The position numbers were made by a program, and so were the translations under genes. This document shows, in pieces, positions 32,966 to 40,441 of a stretch of DNA of 48,788 nt (position 1 is the first letter of the stretch; each line of letters begins with the position of its first letter). Source of the DNA: JAGDYD01 sp046536675 (GTDB taxonomy: Archaea; Micrarchaeota; Micrarchaeia; Micrarchaeales; CABMGC01); assembly GCA_046536675.1 (NCBI GenBank), contig JAWDMK010000003.1, positions 1-48,788 on the forward strand, in the 5' to 3' direction. Below the pieces are notes generated by a model that was given only the letters and a program-made list of their open reading frames with translations, was not told where the DNA came from and ran no database searches.

Positions 32966-33204
32966 AATAGATATAAATACTTTTCGGTTTGTGCTGGTTA
33001 ATAAGTTAATACAAGTAATCAAACAGATCCACATACAGATCCATATTTGATATCTGAAGTCAATATCTCTGTTTTTCCGTGCTTTGTGTTGACAAAAACC
33101 CTAAAAAAACATTAAGAATTATCAATAAACCATGTAAGAAGCAAAGCAGAAAAAGTCTTTTAAAACAATAGATAATTTATAATTCTTTATTGCTTAATTA
33201 TTAA
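32966..33204. other. candidate replication origin region upstream of orc1/cdc6
   Basis: Archaeal origins commonly lie directly before orc1/cdc6. This AT-rich 239-nt stretch holds a 12-nt near-tandem repeat (cagatccacata 33024-33035, cagatccatatt 33036-33047). Related pieces gatatctg (33050-33057) and aatatctctg (33062-33071) follow. It also has A/T-runs that could melt. I find no classic ORB box, so this rests on position and composition. The right end contains the orc1/cdc6 TATA-like box (atttataat, 33175-33183) about 25 bp before the ATG, indicating a leaderless message. Confidence 0.4.
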
Positions 33205-34443
33205 ATGAGTTCTATGCCTGAAATCTTCGAGAATCTATTAAAAGAGTCAAGTATCTTTGCAAATAGGGACGCGCTTTCACCCCATTATATGCCAAATAAC
33301 CTTCTTTTTAGGGAAAAGCAGATTGATGGCATTGTAAAATACCTAACCCCTTCACTCAGAGGCGAAAGGGGAAGAAACCTCTTTATATACGGTAAAACAG
33401 GTACAGGCAAAACCTCTTGCATGAAATATGTAATAGAAAAGATAAAGGAGGTACCTGCCATAAAGGCAAAAATCTCCTACATAAATTGCAGAATATATAA
33501 CTCAAGGTATAGGGTTCTAAGCAAAATAGTAAACGACCATCTGCCTTCCTATGCAAAAAGAGGCTATGGTATAGTAGATATATACGAAAAGATAATAAAC
33601 TGGATAGAAGAAGATGGTAAAATACTTATTGTCGTGCTTGATGAAATTGATGTGGTAAAGGATCTTGATGATCTAATATATACACTCACAAGGGCCAACA
33701 GCGACATTAAAAATGGAGGTGTTACAATTGTTGGCATATCAAACAAAATTTCATTTAAAGAAGAGCTTGATCCGAGAAGCATATCAACCCTTTATGAGAA
33801 TGAACTAGTTTTCCCACCATATAATTCTACAGAGCTTGCAGCAATATTGAAGCAACGTGCTGAAATAAGTTTCAAGCCAGGCGTAATAGATGATTCTTCA
33901 ATAAATCTCGCCGCTGCGATAGCAGCTAAAGAAAGCGGCGATGCAAGGCTCGCACTCAAGATACTTTCAAAAGCTGGTGAGATTGCTGAGGAAAAAGGCC
34001 TTTCGAAGATAACAGCCAAGGAAATAAATGAGGCAGCAAAGTCTGCAGATGAGGAAGTTGCGTATGAGCTGGTAGGCACTCTTCCTGAACACCAGAAGCT
34101 AGTGCTATATGCAATATCCCTTCTAACAATGCAAGGCAGCAAGTACAAAAAACTTATGGACGATACAGAGAGCTATCTGTTTAGCGGAGAGGTTTACGAT
34201 AAGTATGTAGCAATATGTGGCTCATTGGGAAAAGAGCCAAAAAGCGCAAGGTGGTATAGAAATTATATACAAGACTTGGAGATGCAGGGCCTTATAACGA
34301 CATATGAATCAGGAAAAGGCATAAGAGGCCATACAAAGCTTATAAAATTATCTTATTCGCCTGACAGGATAAAGAGCATTATTGAAAAGGAATTCTTTAA
34401 GGAGAGTGAGGCAGAAGGCACAAAGAGTAATGATGAAAAATAA
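33205..34443 (+). CDS. orc1/cdc6: replication initiator Orc1/Cdc6
   Basis: The 412-residue AAA+ protein binds origins and loads MCM. It has Walker A GKTGTGKTS at 63-71, Walker B 'ILIVVLDEIDVV' near 140, sensor 1 'VTIVGISNKI', sensor 2 'GDARLALKILSKAGEIA', and a C-terminal winged helix (about 290-395, 'LPEHQKLVLYAISLL', 'WYRNYIQDLEMQGLI'). The ATG at 33205 fits a leaderless transcript. Its TAA (34441-34443) directly abuts the TTG start of the RNase P gene, so initiator and RNase P/exosome genes are likely in one transcript. Confidence 0.95.
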   Translation: MSSMPEIFENLLKESSIFANRDALSPHYMPNNLLFREKQIDGIVKYLTPSLRGERGRNLFIYGKTGTGKTSCMKYVIEKIKEVPAIKAKISYINCRIYNSRYRVLSKIVNDHLPSYAKRGYGIVDIYEKIINWIEEDGKILIVVLDEIDVVKDLDDLIYTLTRANSDIKNGGVTIVGISNKISFKEELDPRSISTLYENELVFPPYNSTELAAILKQRAEISFKPGVIDDSSINLAAAIAAKESGDARLALKILSKAGEIAEEKGLSKITAKEINEAAKSADEEVAYELVGTLPEHQKLVLYAISLLTMQGSKYKKLMDDTESYLFSGEVYDKYVAICGSLGKEPKSARWYRNYIQDLEMQGLITTYESGKGIRGHTKLIKLSYSPDRIKSIIEKEFFKESEAEGTKSNDEK

Positions 34444-34941
34444 TTGATTGCAGTTAGGCTAGATTGTATGTTCTATGATATCGCTTACTTTGATGTAGAT
34501 AAAGGGCTGACTAAGCTTCTTGGCTACAAGAAAATATATTGCATAGGAAAAGATGTTACATTGAATGAAGACGGCGATTATATAATTGCAGACGCCCAGC
34601 TGCTTCATAGATTCAAACTGAGCAACATAATCGGGGTAAGAGTGAACAAGGTAAATAAAGCATTATTCCAAAAGATAAAAGAAAGTGATAAGCTCATAAT
34701 CATCGACATATCAAATCTTCTAAGCGGCGGGGATTTTATAAGAGAATATAACACCGCTAGAAACATATTAAGAAATGCAATCAAAATAGGCTTGCGCGTA
34801 TCGCTAGCAAGCTTTGCAAAAGATGAGGCACACTTAGTATCTGCTTTGCAGATGTTAGAGATTGCTAAATTTTTAGGTGCAGACGAAGATAAAGCAAAAG
34901 AGATATTGGGCAATGGCTATGATATTGAAAAGAAAGAGTAG
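34444..34941 (+). CDS. RNase P protein component p30-like (Rpp30/Rnp3)
   Basis: A 165-residue protein, short for Rpp30 (normally about 200+), a TIM-barrel-like RNase P subunit. Support comes from 'LDCMFYDIAYFDVDKGLTKLLGYKKIYCIG', 'IIIDISNLLSGGDFIREYNTARNILRNAIKIGLRVSLASFAKDEAHLVSALQMLEIAKFLGADEDKAKEILGNG', which follows the C-terminal Rpp30 pattern. Position between a replication gene and Pop5 in the exosome superoperon agrees. The start is TTG directly after the orc1/cdc6 stop; an internal ATG 24 nt on is possible. The N-terminal part is diverged. Confidence 0.75.
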   Translation: MIAVRLDCMFYDIAYFDVDKGLTKLLGYKKIYCIGKDVTLNEDGDYIIADAQLLHRFKLSNIIGVRVNKVNKALFQKIKESDKLIIIDISNLLSGGDFIREYNTARNILRNAIKIGLRVSLASFAKDEAHLVSALQMLEIAKFLGADEDKAKEILGNGYDIEKKE

Positions 34942-35233
34942 ATATATATTGGTAATAAGTTCAAAGCCGATAGAATTAGGTTCAAACCTTAGCATGTTTT
35001 TTGATGAGCTATCCAAATATATTGGCCTGTTTGGGCTTGCTAAGCTTAGCCCTTATTTTGTAAAAAAGATCGGCGAGAAGGAATTTATATTTAGAATAGC
35101 CAGAGGGAGTGAGAGGGAGTTTATACTAGCGCTTTCATTTGTTAAGCTTAACGATGTTGCATTTTACTCTATACTCACCTCAGGCACAATAAAATCACTC
35201 ATCAGGAAATATAATGAAAAGAAAAAAAATTGA
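34919..35233 (+). CDS. RNase P protein component Pop5 (Rnp2)
   Basis: A roughly 104-residue RNase P subunit that pairs with Rpp30. Family features: a basic start 'LKRKSRYILVIS', 'ELSKYIGLFGLAKLSPYFVKKI', 'EFIFRIARGSEREFILALSFVK' and the terminal 'FYSILTSGTIKSLIRKY' with the SGT motif. The ATG at 34919 is preferred by homology; it overlaps the Rpp30-like gene by 23 nt. Rpp30 and Pop5 side by side support each other. Confidence 0.85.
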   Translation: MILKRKSRYILVISSKPIELGSNLSMFFDELSKYIGLFGLAKLSPYFVKKIGEKEFIFRIARGSEREFILALSFVKLNDVAFYSILTSGTIKSLIRKYNEKKKN

Positions 35234-35269
35234 ATTAGACATATTTTTGTCACATGCTCACAATCCACT

Positions 35270-35300
35270 AAAGCAAAAGTTTATATTATTCACCAAATAT
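35270..35300 (+). promoter_or_regulatory. internal promoter before psmA
   Basis: A TATA-like tttatatt lies at 35280-35287, about 50 bp before the psmA ATG, in the only sizeable gap (104 nt) of the superoperon. A transcript from about 35310 would carry the AGGTGA Shine-Dalgarno (35327-35332). This suggests the proteasome/exosome part can be expressed separately from orc1/cdc6 and RNase P. Confidence 0.5.
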
Positions 35301-35337
35301 AATATTAAAGATACTTTTCATTTTCTAGGTGAAGAAT

Positions 35338-36033
35338 ATGTATCCAAATATACAAGCGTATGATAGAGGGGTAATGTTTAACCCTGATGGCAGGCTTTTT
35401 CAAGTAGAGTATGCCAAAGAGGCTGTAAGGAAAGGAGCAACCTCTATAGGTCTAATTGCAAAGGATAGCGTAATATTTGTGGCACATAAAAACATAACAG
35501 ATCCACTTGCTGTTCCGAGCACAATACAGAAGGTGTTTATGGTAGATTCACATATCGGTGCAACCTATAGCGGCATGGTCGCAGACGGTTTGCACATAAT
35601 CGGTATAGCGAGAGATTCAGCACAGCAGCACAGATTTATATTCAATGAAGTTAAGTCTATAGAATCTGTTGCAAAGGACCTAGCAGCATATATGATGCAG
35701 GCAACTCAATATGGTGGCATTAGGCCATATGCAGTATCTATTCTTATCGGTGGAATAGATACACAGCCAAGACTCTTTGAGATAGAACCAGGTGCATCGT
35801 TCCTTGGCTACAAGGCAGACGCAATAGGTTCAGGAAAGAAAGCGGCATCTGATATATTAGTAAAAGAGTATAAAGACAATATGCCACTTGATGATGCAAT
35901 TTCACTTGGAGTAAAGGTAATCAAAAAAGTGACAGAGACAAAGATTACTCCTGATAATCTTGATGTTGGCTATATCGAGGACGGGCATGAATTTACAATC
36001 CTGAATTCTGAAGAAATTGCAAAATATCTTTGA
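35338..36033 (+). CDS. psmA: proteasome subunit alpha
   Basis: The 231-residue alpha subunit forms the outer rings of the 20S proteasome and the gate. It opens 'MYPNIQAYDRGVMFNPDGRLFQVEYAKEAVRKG', the standard alpha N-terminus with the gating YDR. 'KITDPLAVPSTIQKVF' is replaced here by 'KNITDPLAVPSTIQKVF', and 'GGIRPYAVSILIGGID' is the family centre. The ATG at 35338 is chosen over a GTG nine nt upstream because AGGTGA sits at proper distance. No beta subunit is in the window. Confidence 0.96.
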   Translation: MYPNIQAYDRGVMFNPDGRLFQVEYAKEAVRKGATSIGLIAKDSVIFVAHKNITDPLAVPSTIQKVFMVDSHIGATYSGMVADGLHIIGIARDSAQQHRFIFNEVKSIESVAKDLAAYMMQATQYGGIRPYAVSILIGGIDTQPRLFEIEPGASFLGYKADAIGSGKKAASDILVKEYKDNMPLDDAISLGVKVIKKVTETKITPDNLDVGYIEDGHEFTILNSEEIAKYL

Positions 36034-36063
36034 TTTTTATTATTTTATTATTTCTGTGAGATT

Positions 36064-36753
36064 ATGTCTTCTAAAAAAGTGATTGCAAAATACTCTGTTA
36101 ACGGCGAGGAATTTGAGATTTTTGTTGATGCAGACCTTGCATATGAGTACATAACAGGAAAAAGAAGCGATCCATTATCTGTTCTCGAAGTCGACGAGAT
36201 CTTCAAAGATGCAAACAAGGGCGAGAGGCAGAGCAAGGAAAAGATAGAGAAGGCATTTAATACAACAGATCTTGCAAAAATAGTGGCAATAATACTTAAA
36301 AACGGCAATGTGCCTATCACTACGGAACAGAGGAACAAACTGTTAGAAGAAAAGAAGAAACAGATTATTGCAATAATTTCTAGGAATTCTATAGATCCTA
36401 GAACAAACGCACCGCTTCCTATGCAGAGGGTTGAGAATGCGATGGAGCAGGCAAAAGTAAGTATAGATCCTTTCAAGAGTGCAAGTGACCAAGTAGACCA
36501 AATAGTTAAAAAGATTAGCATGATAATACCTATTAAGTTTGCAGTAGCCAAAATAGAGGTTACTGTTCCTGCAAGCTATGCAAGCAGGGTATATAGCCTG
36601 CTTAAGCAGTATGGCTTGAAGTCTGAGAAGTGGCTAAACGATGGTTCACTCTCAGCAATCGTTGAATTCCCTGCAGGGCTTCAGAGCGAGTTTTACGATA
36701 AGCTCAACAGCTTAACACAGGGGAATGCAGAAACAAAACTTTTAGAGGTGTAA
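36064..36753 (+). CDS. sbds: ribosome maturation protein SDO1/SBDS homologue
   Basis: SBDS helps release aIF6/eIF6 from the large ribosomal subunit. The 229-residue protein has the N-terminal FYSH domain ('GEEFEIFVDADLAYEYITGK'), 'KGERQSKEKIEKAFNTTDLAKIVAIILKNG', 'PITTEQRNKLLEEKKKQIIAIISRNSIDPRTNAPLP' and the C-terminal ferredoxin-like domain ('AVAKIEVTVPASYASRVYSLLKQYG'). GTGAG lies 4-5 nt before the ATG. Its place between psmA and rrp4 is the classic archaeal order. Confidence 0.95.
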   Translation: MSSKKVIAKYSVNGEEFEIFVDADLAYEYITGKRSDPLSVLEVDEIFKDANKGERQSKEKIEKAFNTTDLAKIVAIILKNGNVPITTEQRNKLLEEKKKQIIAIISRNSIDPRTNAPLPMQRVENAMEQAKVSIDPFKSASDQVDQIVKKISMIIPIKFAVAKIEVTVPASYASRVYSLLKQYGLKSEKWLNDGSLSAIVEFPAGLQSEFYDKLNSLTQGNAETKLLEV

Positions 36754-36755
36754 AA

Positions 36756-37361
36756 ATGGAAATAGTCATTCCAGGTGACATGATATTAGATAAGCCTATA
36801 CATATGGAAAATACGTTTATAGAGGACAATAAGACATATGCTGCTGTTCTTGGTATTTTTGATAAGGAAAAGAAAGTACTGATACCACTCGAAGGCTTGT
36901 GGTATCCAAAGCATGGTGAACTTGTTGTGGGCATAATAATAGAAGAAAGGCTAAACAGTTATGTTGTGGATTTAAATGCACCTTACAAAGGTATACTTGT
37001 TGCAAAATATGTTCGAGACAAACTTTCTGTTGGTGACATAATAGAAGCAACAGTAAAAGAGCTTGATGAAACAAAGACGGTAGTGCTTATGAGAGAAAGA
37101 AAGCTATATGGCGGTAAGATTATTGATGTTAAGCCTTCAAAAGTTCCAAGAATAATAGGAAGAAACAACACAATGATAAAACAGCTTACCGAAGGAACGA
37201 AATCAACAATTATAGTCGGTATGAATGGAAGAATCTGGATTAAAGGAGGCGATGTTGCGCTTACAACAAAAGCAATACTCAGAATACAAGAAGAAGCTCA
37301 TACTTCCGGACTTACCGATAGGATAAGAGAGATGCTTGAAAAATCGAAGAAAGCGGAGTGA
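36756..37361 (+). CDS. rrp4: exosome complex RNA-binding protein Rrp4
   Basis: Rrp4 caps the exosome ring and feeds RNA into it. The 201-residue protein has an N-terminal domain ('VIPGDMI'), an S1 domain ('GIIIEERLNSYVVDLNAPYKGILVAKYVRDKLSVGDIIEATVKELDE') and a KH domain with the GRNN variant ('VPRIIGRNNTMIKQL'). The ATG is preceded by GAGGTG. It starts 2 nt after the SBDS stop. Confidence 0.95.
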   Translation: MEIVIPGDMILDKPIHMENTFIEDNKTYAAVLGIFDKEKKVLIPLEGLWYPKHGELVVGIIIEERLNSYVVDLNAPYKGILVAKYVRDKLSVGDIIEATVKELDETKTVVLMRERKLYGGKIIDVKPSKVPRIIGRNNTMIKQLTEGTKSTIIVGMNGRIWIKGGDVALTTKAILRIQEEAHTSGLTDRIREMLEKSKKAE

Positions 37362-37365
37362 TTAA

Positions 37366-38103
37366 ATGAGTTCACAAGAAAAACCAAAACTTATTGTAGA
37401 TGGGAAGAGGCTTGATGGCAGAGGATTTGACGAGCTCAGGCCAATAAAGATAGAAGCCGGAGTTTTGAAAAATGCTGACGGTTCTGCTTATCTAGAATGG
37501 GGCAAGAACAAGATATTTGCAGCTGTTTATGGGCCGAGAGAGGCGCTTCCTAAACATACAGCAGATCCAGAGAAAGCAGTTATAAAGTGCAGATATTCAA
37601 TGGCCCCGTTTTCATCTCTTGAGGAGCATGGCAGGTCTGGGCCAAACAGAAGAGCGATAGAAATCTCAAAGGTTACAAAGGAAGTTTTTGAAAATGTAAT
37701 AATGAGTGAAAACTTTCCTGGCACAGAGATAAATATCTTTATAGAAGTTGTTCAAAGTGATGGCGGAACTAGAGCAGCCGGCATAACCGCAGCGGCTGTT
37801 GCACTTGCTACATCTGGTATACCAATGAGGGATCTGCCTTATGCGGTTTCTGCTGGGAAGATAGGTGATCACATAGTTATAGACCTAAACAAAATAGAAG
37901 ACAATTATTCTGATGCAGACGTTCCTATAGCTATAAGTCCAAGGACTGGTGATATACTTTTGCTTCAGATGGATGGTTCTTTGACTAAAGATGAATTTAA
38001 GGAAGTAATTGCAAAAGTTAAAAAAGCAGGCCAGATCATATCAAAGGTGCAAAGAGATGCTTTAAAGGCACCATACGAAAGGATAAGCAACAAATACAAA
38101 TGA
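37366..38103 (+). CDS. rrp41: exosome complex exonuclease Rrp41
   Basis: The catalytic RNase PH-type subunit of the exosome: phosphorolytic 3'-5' decay and tailing of RNA. The 245-residue protein has 'DGKRLDGRGFDELRPIKIEAGVL', 'GWGKNKIFAAVYGPREALP'-like start with 'MAPFSS', 'RSGPNRRAIEISKVTKEVFENVI', 'DGGTRAAGITAAAVALATSGIPM' and the active-site acidic segment 'NKIEDNYSDADVPIA'. The phosphate-binding Arg/Ser segment is intact, so it should be active. GGAGTGATT precedes the ATG; spacing to rrp4 is 4 nt. Confidence 0.96.
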   Translation: MSSQEKPKLIVDGKRLDGRGFDELRPIKIEAGVLKNADGSAYLEWGKNKIFAAVYGPREALPKHTADPEKAVIKCRYSMAPFSSLEEHGRSGPNRRAIEISKVTKEVFENVIMSENFPGTEINIFIEVVQSDGGTRAAGITAAAVALATSGIPMRDLPYAVSAGKIGDHIVIDLNKIEDNYSDADVPIAISPRTGDILLLQMDGSLTKDEFKEVIAKVKKAGQIISKVQRDALKAPYERISNKYK

Positions 38104-38112
38104 GGTGTTTGA

Positions 38113-38898
38113 ATGCAGAGTGTCAATTCAATAAAGAGTACATATATAAAAGAACTGCTAAACAACGGAGTTAGAAGTGGCAGAGGGTTTTTTGAGTATA
38201 GAAACATTTCAGTAGTAAGGGACATTATACCGAATGCAGAAGGTTCTGCACAGGTAGACTTAGGCTCAACAAAGGTACTTGTTGGTGTTAAACTCGATAT
38301 CGATGAGCCCATGCCTGACAAACCTAATGAAGGCAACATAATCACATCAGCAGAGCTCCTTCCACTTGCTTCGGCAGATTTTGATATAGGTCCGCCAAGT
38401 CCAGAAGCGATAGAACTTGCCAGGGTGGTAGACCGTGGCATAAGGGCAGCGAACGTTATAGATACTGGCTCGTTGTTCATAGAAGAAGGTAAGGTATGGT
38501 CTGTTTTTATAGATATTTACATAATGAACTATGACGGCAATCTTTTTGATGCAAGCACACTTGCATCTGTTGCTGCGCTTACAAACACAAGAATGCCAAA
38601 ATATGAAGATGGCAATGTTATAAGAGAGGGAAAGCTTGGAAAGCTTAAGGTAAATAACATTGTAACGTCATGTACATATGCCAAGGTTGGTAAATCAATA
38701 ATGCTAGACCCAGATGGCGACGAAGAATCGGTAATGGATGCAAGACTTACAATAGCCAATGATGAAACCTACATAAGAGCGATGCAGAAAGGATTGAGTG
38801 GTTCATTCAAGGAGCATGAGATAAACGAGCTTATAGAAACATCATTCGAAAAGTCTAAAGATTTAAGGGCTATAATAAATAAACTTAATAGTGATTGA
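38113..38898 (+). CDS. rrp42: exosome complex component Rrp42
   Basis: The non-catalytic RNase PH-type partner that alternates with Rrp41 in the hexamer. The 261-residue protein shows 'YIKELLNNGVRSGRGFFEYRNISV', 'EGSAQVDLGSTKVLVGVKLDI', 'LARVVDRGIRAANVID' and 'FIDIYIMNYDGNLFDASTLASVAAL'. The acidic residues used for catalysis in Rrp41 are not in the same place, as expected. GAGGTG lies before the ATG. Its last bases overlap the AT-rich leader of L37Ae. Confidence 0.95.
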   Translation: MQSVNSIKSTYIKELLNNGVRSGRGFFEYRNISVVRDIIPNAEGSAQVDLGSTKVLVGVKLDIDEPMPDKPNEGNIITSAELLPLASADFDIGPPSPEAIELARVVDRGIRAANVIDTGSLFIEEGKVWSVFIDIYIMNYDGNLFDASTLASVAALTNTRMPKYEDGNVIREGKLGKLKVNNIVTSCTYAKVGKSIMLDPDGDEESVMDARLTIANDETYIRAMQKGLSGSFKEHEINELIETSFEKSKDLRAIINKLNSD

Positions 38899-38899
38899 A

Positions 38900-39142
38900 A
38901 TGGCAAATGCTAGCATAAGATATGGAGTAAGCCTTAGAAAGAGATATCAGGCTGTACAGAAAGAGAAGAAGACTCTTTACAAATGTGATGTATGCGGAAA
39001 GGTAGCGGTAAAGAGAATAAGTACTGGTATATGGAAGTGCAAGCACTGCGGTGCAACATATGCTGGTGGGGCGTATACATTCAAGACAACTACCGGAGAG
39101 GCTGCAAACAGGATAATTATGCAGTATAGCGAGCAGCAATAA
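38900..39142 (+). CDS. rpl37ae: 50S ribosomal protein L37Ae
   Basis: An 80-residue zinc-ribbon ribosomal protein. It starts 'MANASIRYGVSLRKRYQAV' and carries CDVC and CKHC pairs with 'GIWKCKHCGATYAGGAYTFKTTTGEAANR', the family end. The ATG at 38900 has GTGATT 4 nt upstream, inside the rrp42 stop region. In the usual place after rrp42. Confidence 0.95.
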   Translation: MANASIRYGVSLRKRYQAVQKEKKTLYKCDVCGKVAVKRISTGIWKCKHCGATYAGGAYTFKTTTGEAANRIIMQYSEQQ

Positions 39143-39151
39143 GGTGATAAA

Positions 39152-39520
39152 ATGGTAAAAATAGAATATTCTCCAGCGACAGAACTTGTGGTTCACGAAG
39201 TGATAAAGGTAGATAAGGATGACTTGCTGAGGGAGCGTGTAACGCCAGCTGGCACAATGCCTTTATATTGGTGTGATGGTATTTTATTCAGCTTTTCGTC
39301 TCTTCCGATGACAGATGATGTTGTTAAAGATTACCTTAAGGGCAGGATACACTGGCTTGAGGTTCACTTTACAAAGATGGAAGATTATACTCCGGTTCTT
39401 ACTCTGAATGATGAGGAATATAAAGCGACAATGAGTATAAGGGTAATAGATACGAGCAGTTCTGAGCTCCACAAGGAGTTTGTAAAGTGGCTCAAATCAA
39501 ACATAAAGGAAAAGAGGTGA
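39152..39520 (+). CDS. uncharacterised protein between L37Ae and Rpo12
   Basis: A 122-residue soluble protein I do not recognise. It has mixed strands and helices: 'ELVVHEVIKVDKDDLLRE', 'TMPLYWCDGILFSFSSLP', 'IHWLEVHFTKMEDYTPVLTLNDEEYKATMSIRVIDTSSSELHKEFVKWLKS'. A good GGTGAT Shine-Dalgarno and 9-nt spacing to L37Ae, then 4 nt to rpo12, show it belongs to the operon. In most archaea these two genes are adjacent or separated by short factors, so this is a lineage-specific or strongly diverged member. A role in RNA, ribosome or polymerase work is inferred from position only. Confidence 0.7.
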   Translation: MVKIEYSPATELVVHEVIKVDKDDLLRERVTPAGTMPLYWCDGILFSFSSLPMTDDVVKDYLKGRIHWLEVHFTKMEDYTPVLTLNDEEYKATMSIRVIDTSSSELHKEFVKWLKSNIKEKR

Positions 39521-39524
39521 AAGG

Positions 39525-39656
39525 ATGGCTTATGTATGTTTGCAGTGTGGAAGGCAGATAAAAGATATTAAAAACTTTGTTAGGTGCCCTTACTGTGGCT
39601 ATAGAGTAGTTGCAAAAGAAAGGTCCTCTCTTGCAAGGGAGGTATCAACAGATTGA
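39525..39656 (+). CDS. rpo12: DNA-directed RNA polymerase subunit Rpo12 (RpoP)
   Basis: A 43-residue zinc-ribbon subunit (RPB12/ABC10-alpha homologue) of RNA polymerase: MAYVCLQCGRQI then CPYCGYRVVAKER. Two CxxC pairs (C5/C8 and C21/C24) and the closing 'YRVV.KER' are diagnostic. It is short, so easy to miss. GAGGTGA lies 5-6 nt before the ATG. It closes the plus-strand superoperon and stops 1 nt from the convergent PRC-barrel gene. Confidence 0.93.
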   Translation: MAYVCLQCGRQIKDIKNFVRCPYCGYRVVAKERSSLAREVSTD

Positions 39657-39657
39657 A

Positions 39658-39891
39658 TCACTTCTCACTTACAATTATACTCTCCGCAACATTCTTTACT
39701 CTCTTATAAAGTATACTATTCTTAGAGAGCGCCTCCCTTACATTACTGCTTCTTGCGAGTTGTTCGAGCTTAGTGGTAAGCAGATGAGAAACTTGCCCAT
39801 TTTCTATATCAAGCACTATCTCTTTAACATCTCCAAGTATCTTACCTCCTGATGTTATAATCTTTTTTCCATATATCTCTGATAGCATCAT
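39658..39891 (-). CDS. PRC-barrel domain protein, second copy
   Basis: A 77-residue PRC-barrel protein: 'MLSEIYGKKIITSGGKILGDVKEIVLDIENGQVSHLLT' and the C-terminal 'NSILYKRVKNVAESIIVS', matching the end of the protein at 1246-1524 ('KSVLYKNVKNVGDVVLVS'). GTGATTTT precedes the ATG. It follows the zinc-ribbon and histone genes on the same strand. A cell-division role like haloarchaeal CdpB is possible but unproven. Confidence 0.75.
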   Translation of the reverse strand: MMLSEIYGKKIITSGGKILGDVKEIVLDIENGQVSHLLTTKLEQLARSSNVREALSKNSILYKRVKNVAESIIVSEK

Positions 39892-39895
39892 AAAA

Positions 39896-40420
39896 TCACT
39901 TTTCTATCTTTATTCTCATAAGTTTTTTGGAAGCAAAAATTCTTATTATATACTCATTGAGCTCATTTATAAAAGCTTCCTCATTTTTCTCCCTCTCCCT
40001 GCTTTCCTCAGCGCTAAACAAGTCAAGATGTTCATCTACAATCTTTTTGAGGTATTCTTTTGTCAAGGAATAAAAACCCTGGCCGCAGGAAGTGCATACA
40101 TAAATCGGTACAACAGGCACGTTGCTCATTTTTCTCGTATCTACAAGATCAAGTTCTCTTCTTATACTCTTTTTCCCACACCTTTGGCAAACAGCATTTA
40201 TCTCTACTTCTTTGTATTCAGACTCAACGATTTTAAGGGGACCAACATAATATTCAAGACCTTCCTCTACACTCTTTCCCTTTAGAAGCTTTTGATCTAA
40301 TACCTCGCCACTTTCATTAAAAAAAGTTATAAGCGAGCCATCTTTTAGTTCGTCAGCAACAGCAAATTTGCCATCTCTGCTTGCTGTTCTTATCTTCCCG
40401 TTAGCACTTTTATAAGCCAA
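39896..40420 (-). CDS. zinc-ribbon protein of unknown function, downstream of histone
   Basis: A 174-residue protein not recognised as a named family. Residues 1-45 hold beta strands with Lys/Asp ('GKFAVADELKDGSLITFFNESGEVLDQKLLKGKSVEEGLEYYVG'). A zinc ribbon follows, made of CQRCGK near residue 78 and CTSCGQ near 109, then a Glu/Arg-rich helical tail with a basic end ('SKKLMRIKIEK'). It starts with TTG. The gene lies 21 nt downstream of the histone gene in the same direction, so they may be co-expressed and the protein might be nucleoid- or transcription-linked. Confidence 0.65.
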   Translation of the reverse strand: MAYKSANGKIRTASRDGKFAVADELKDGSLITFFNESGEVLDQKLLKGKSVEEGLEYYVGPLKIVESEYKEVEINAVCQRCGKKSIRRELDLVDTRKMSNVPVVPIYVCTSCGQGFYSLTKEYLKKIVDEHLDLFSAEESREREKNEEAFINELNEYIIRIFASKKLMRIKIEK

Positions 40421-40441
40421 TAGTGCTTCTATCTAAATCAC

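Noticed and set aside
33001..33204. Consensus ORB origin boxes
   Set aside because: I looked for the TTCCAGTGGAAA-type core on both strands and found only weak matches (for example ttttccgtgctttg), so the origin call rests on position and repeats alone.
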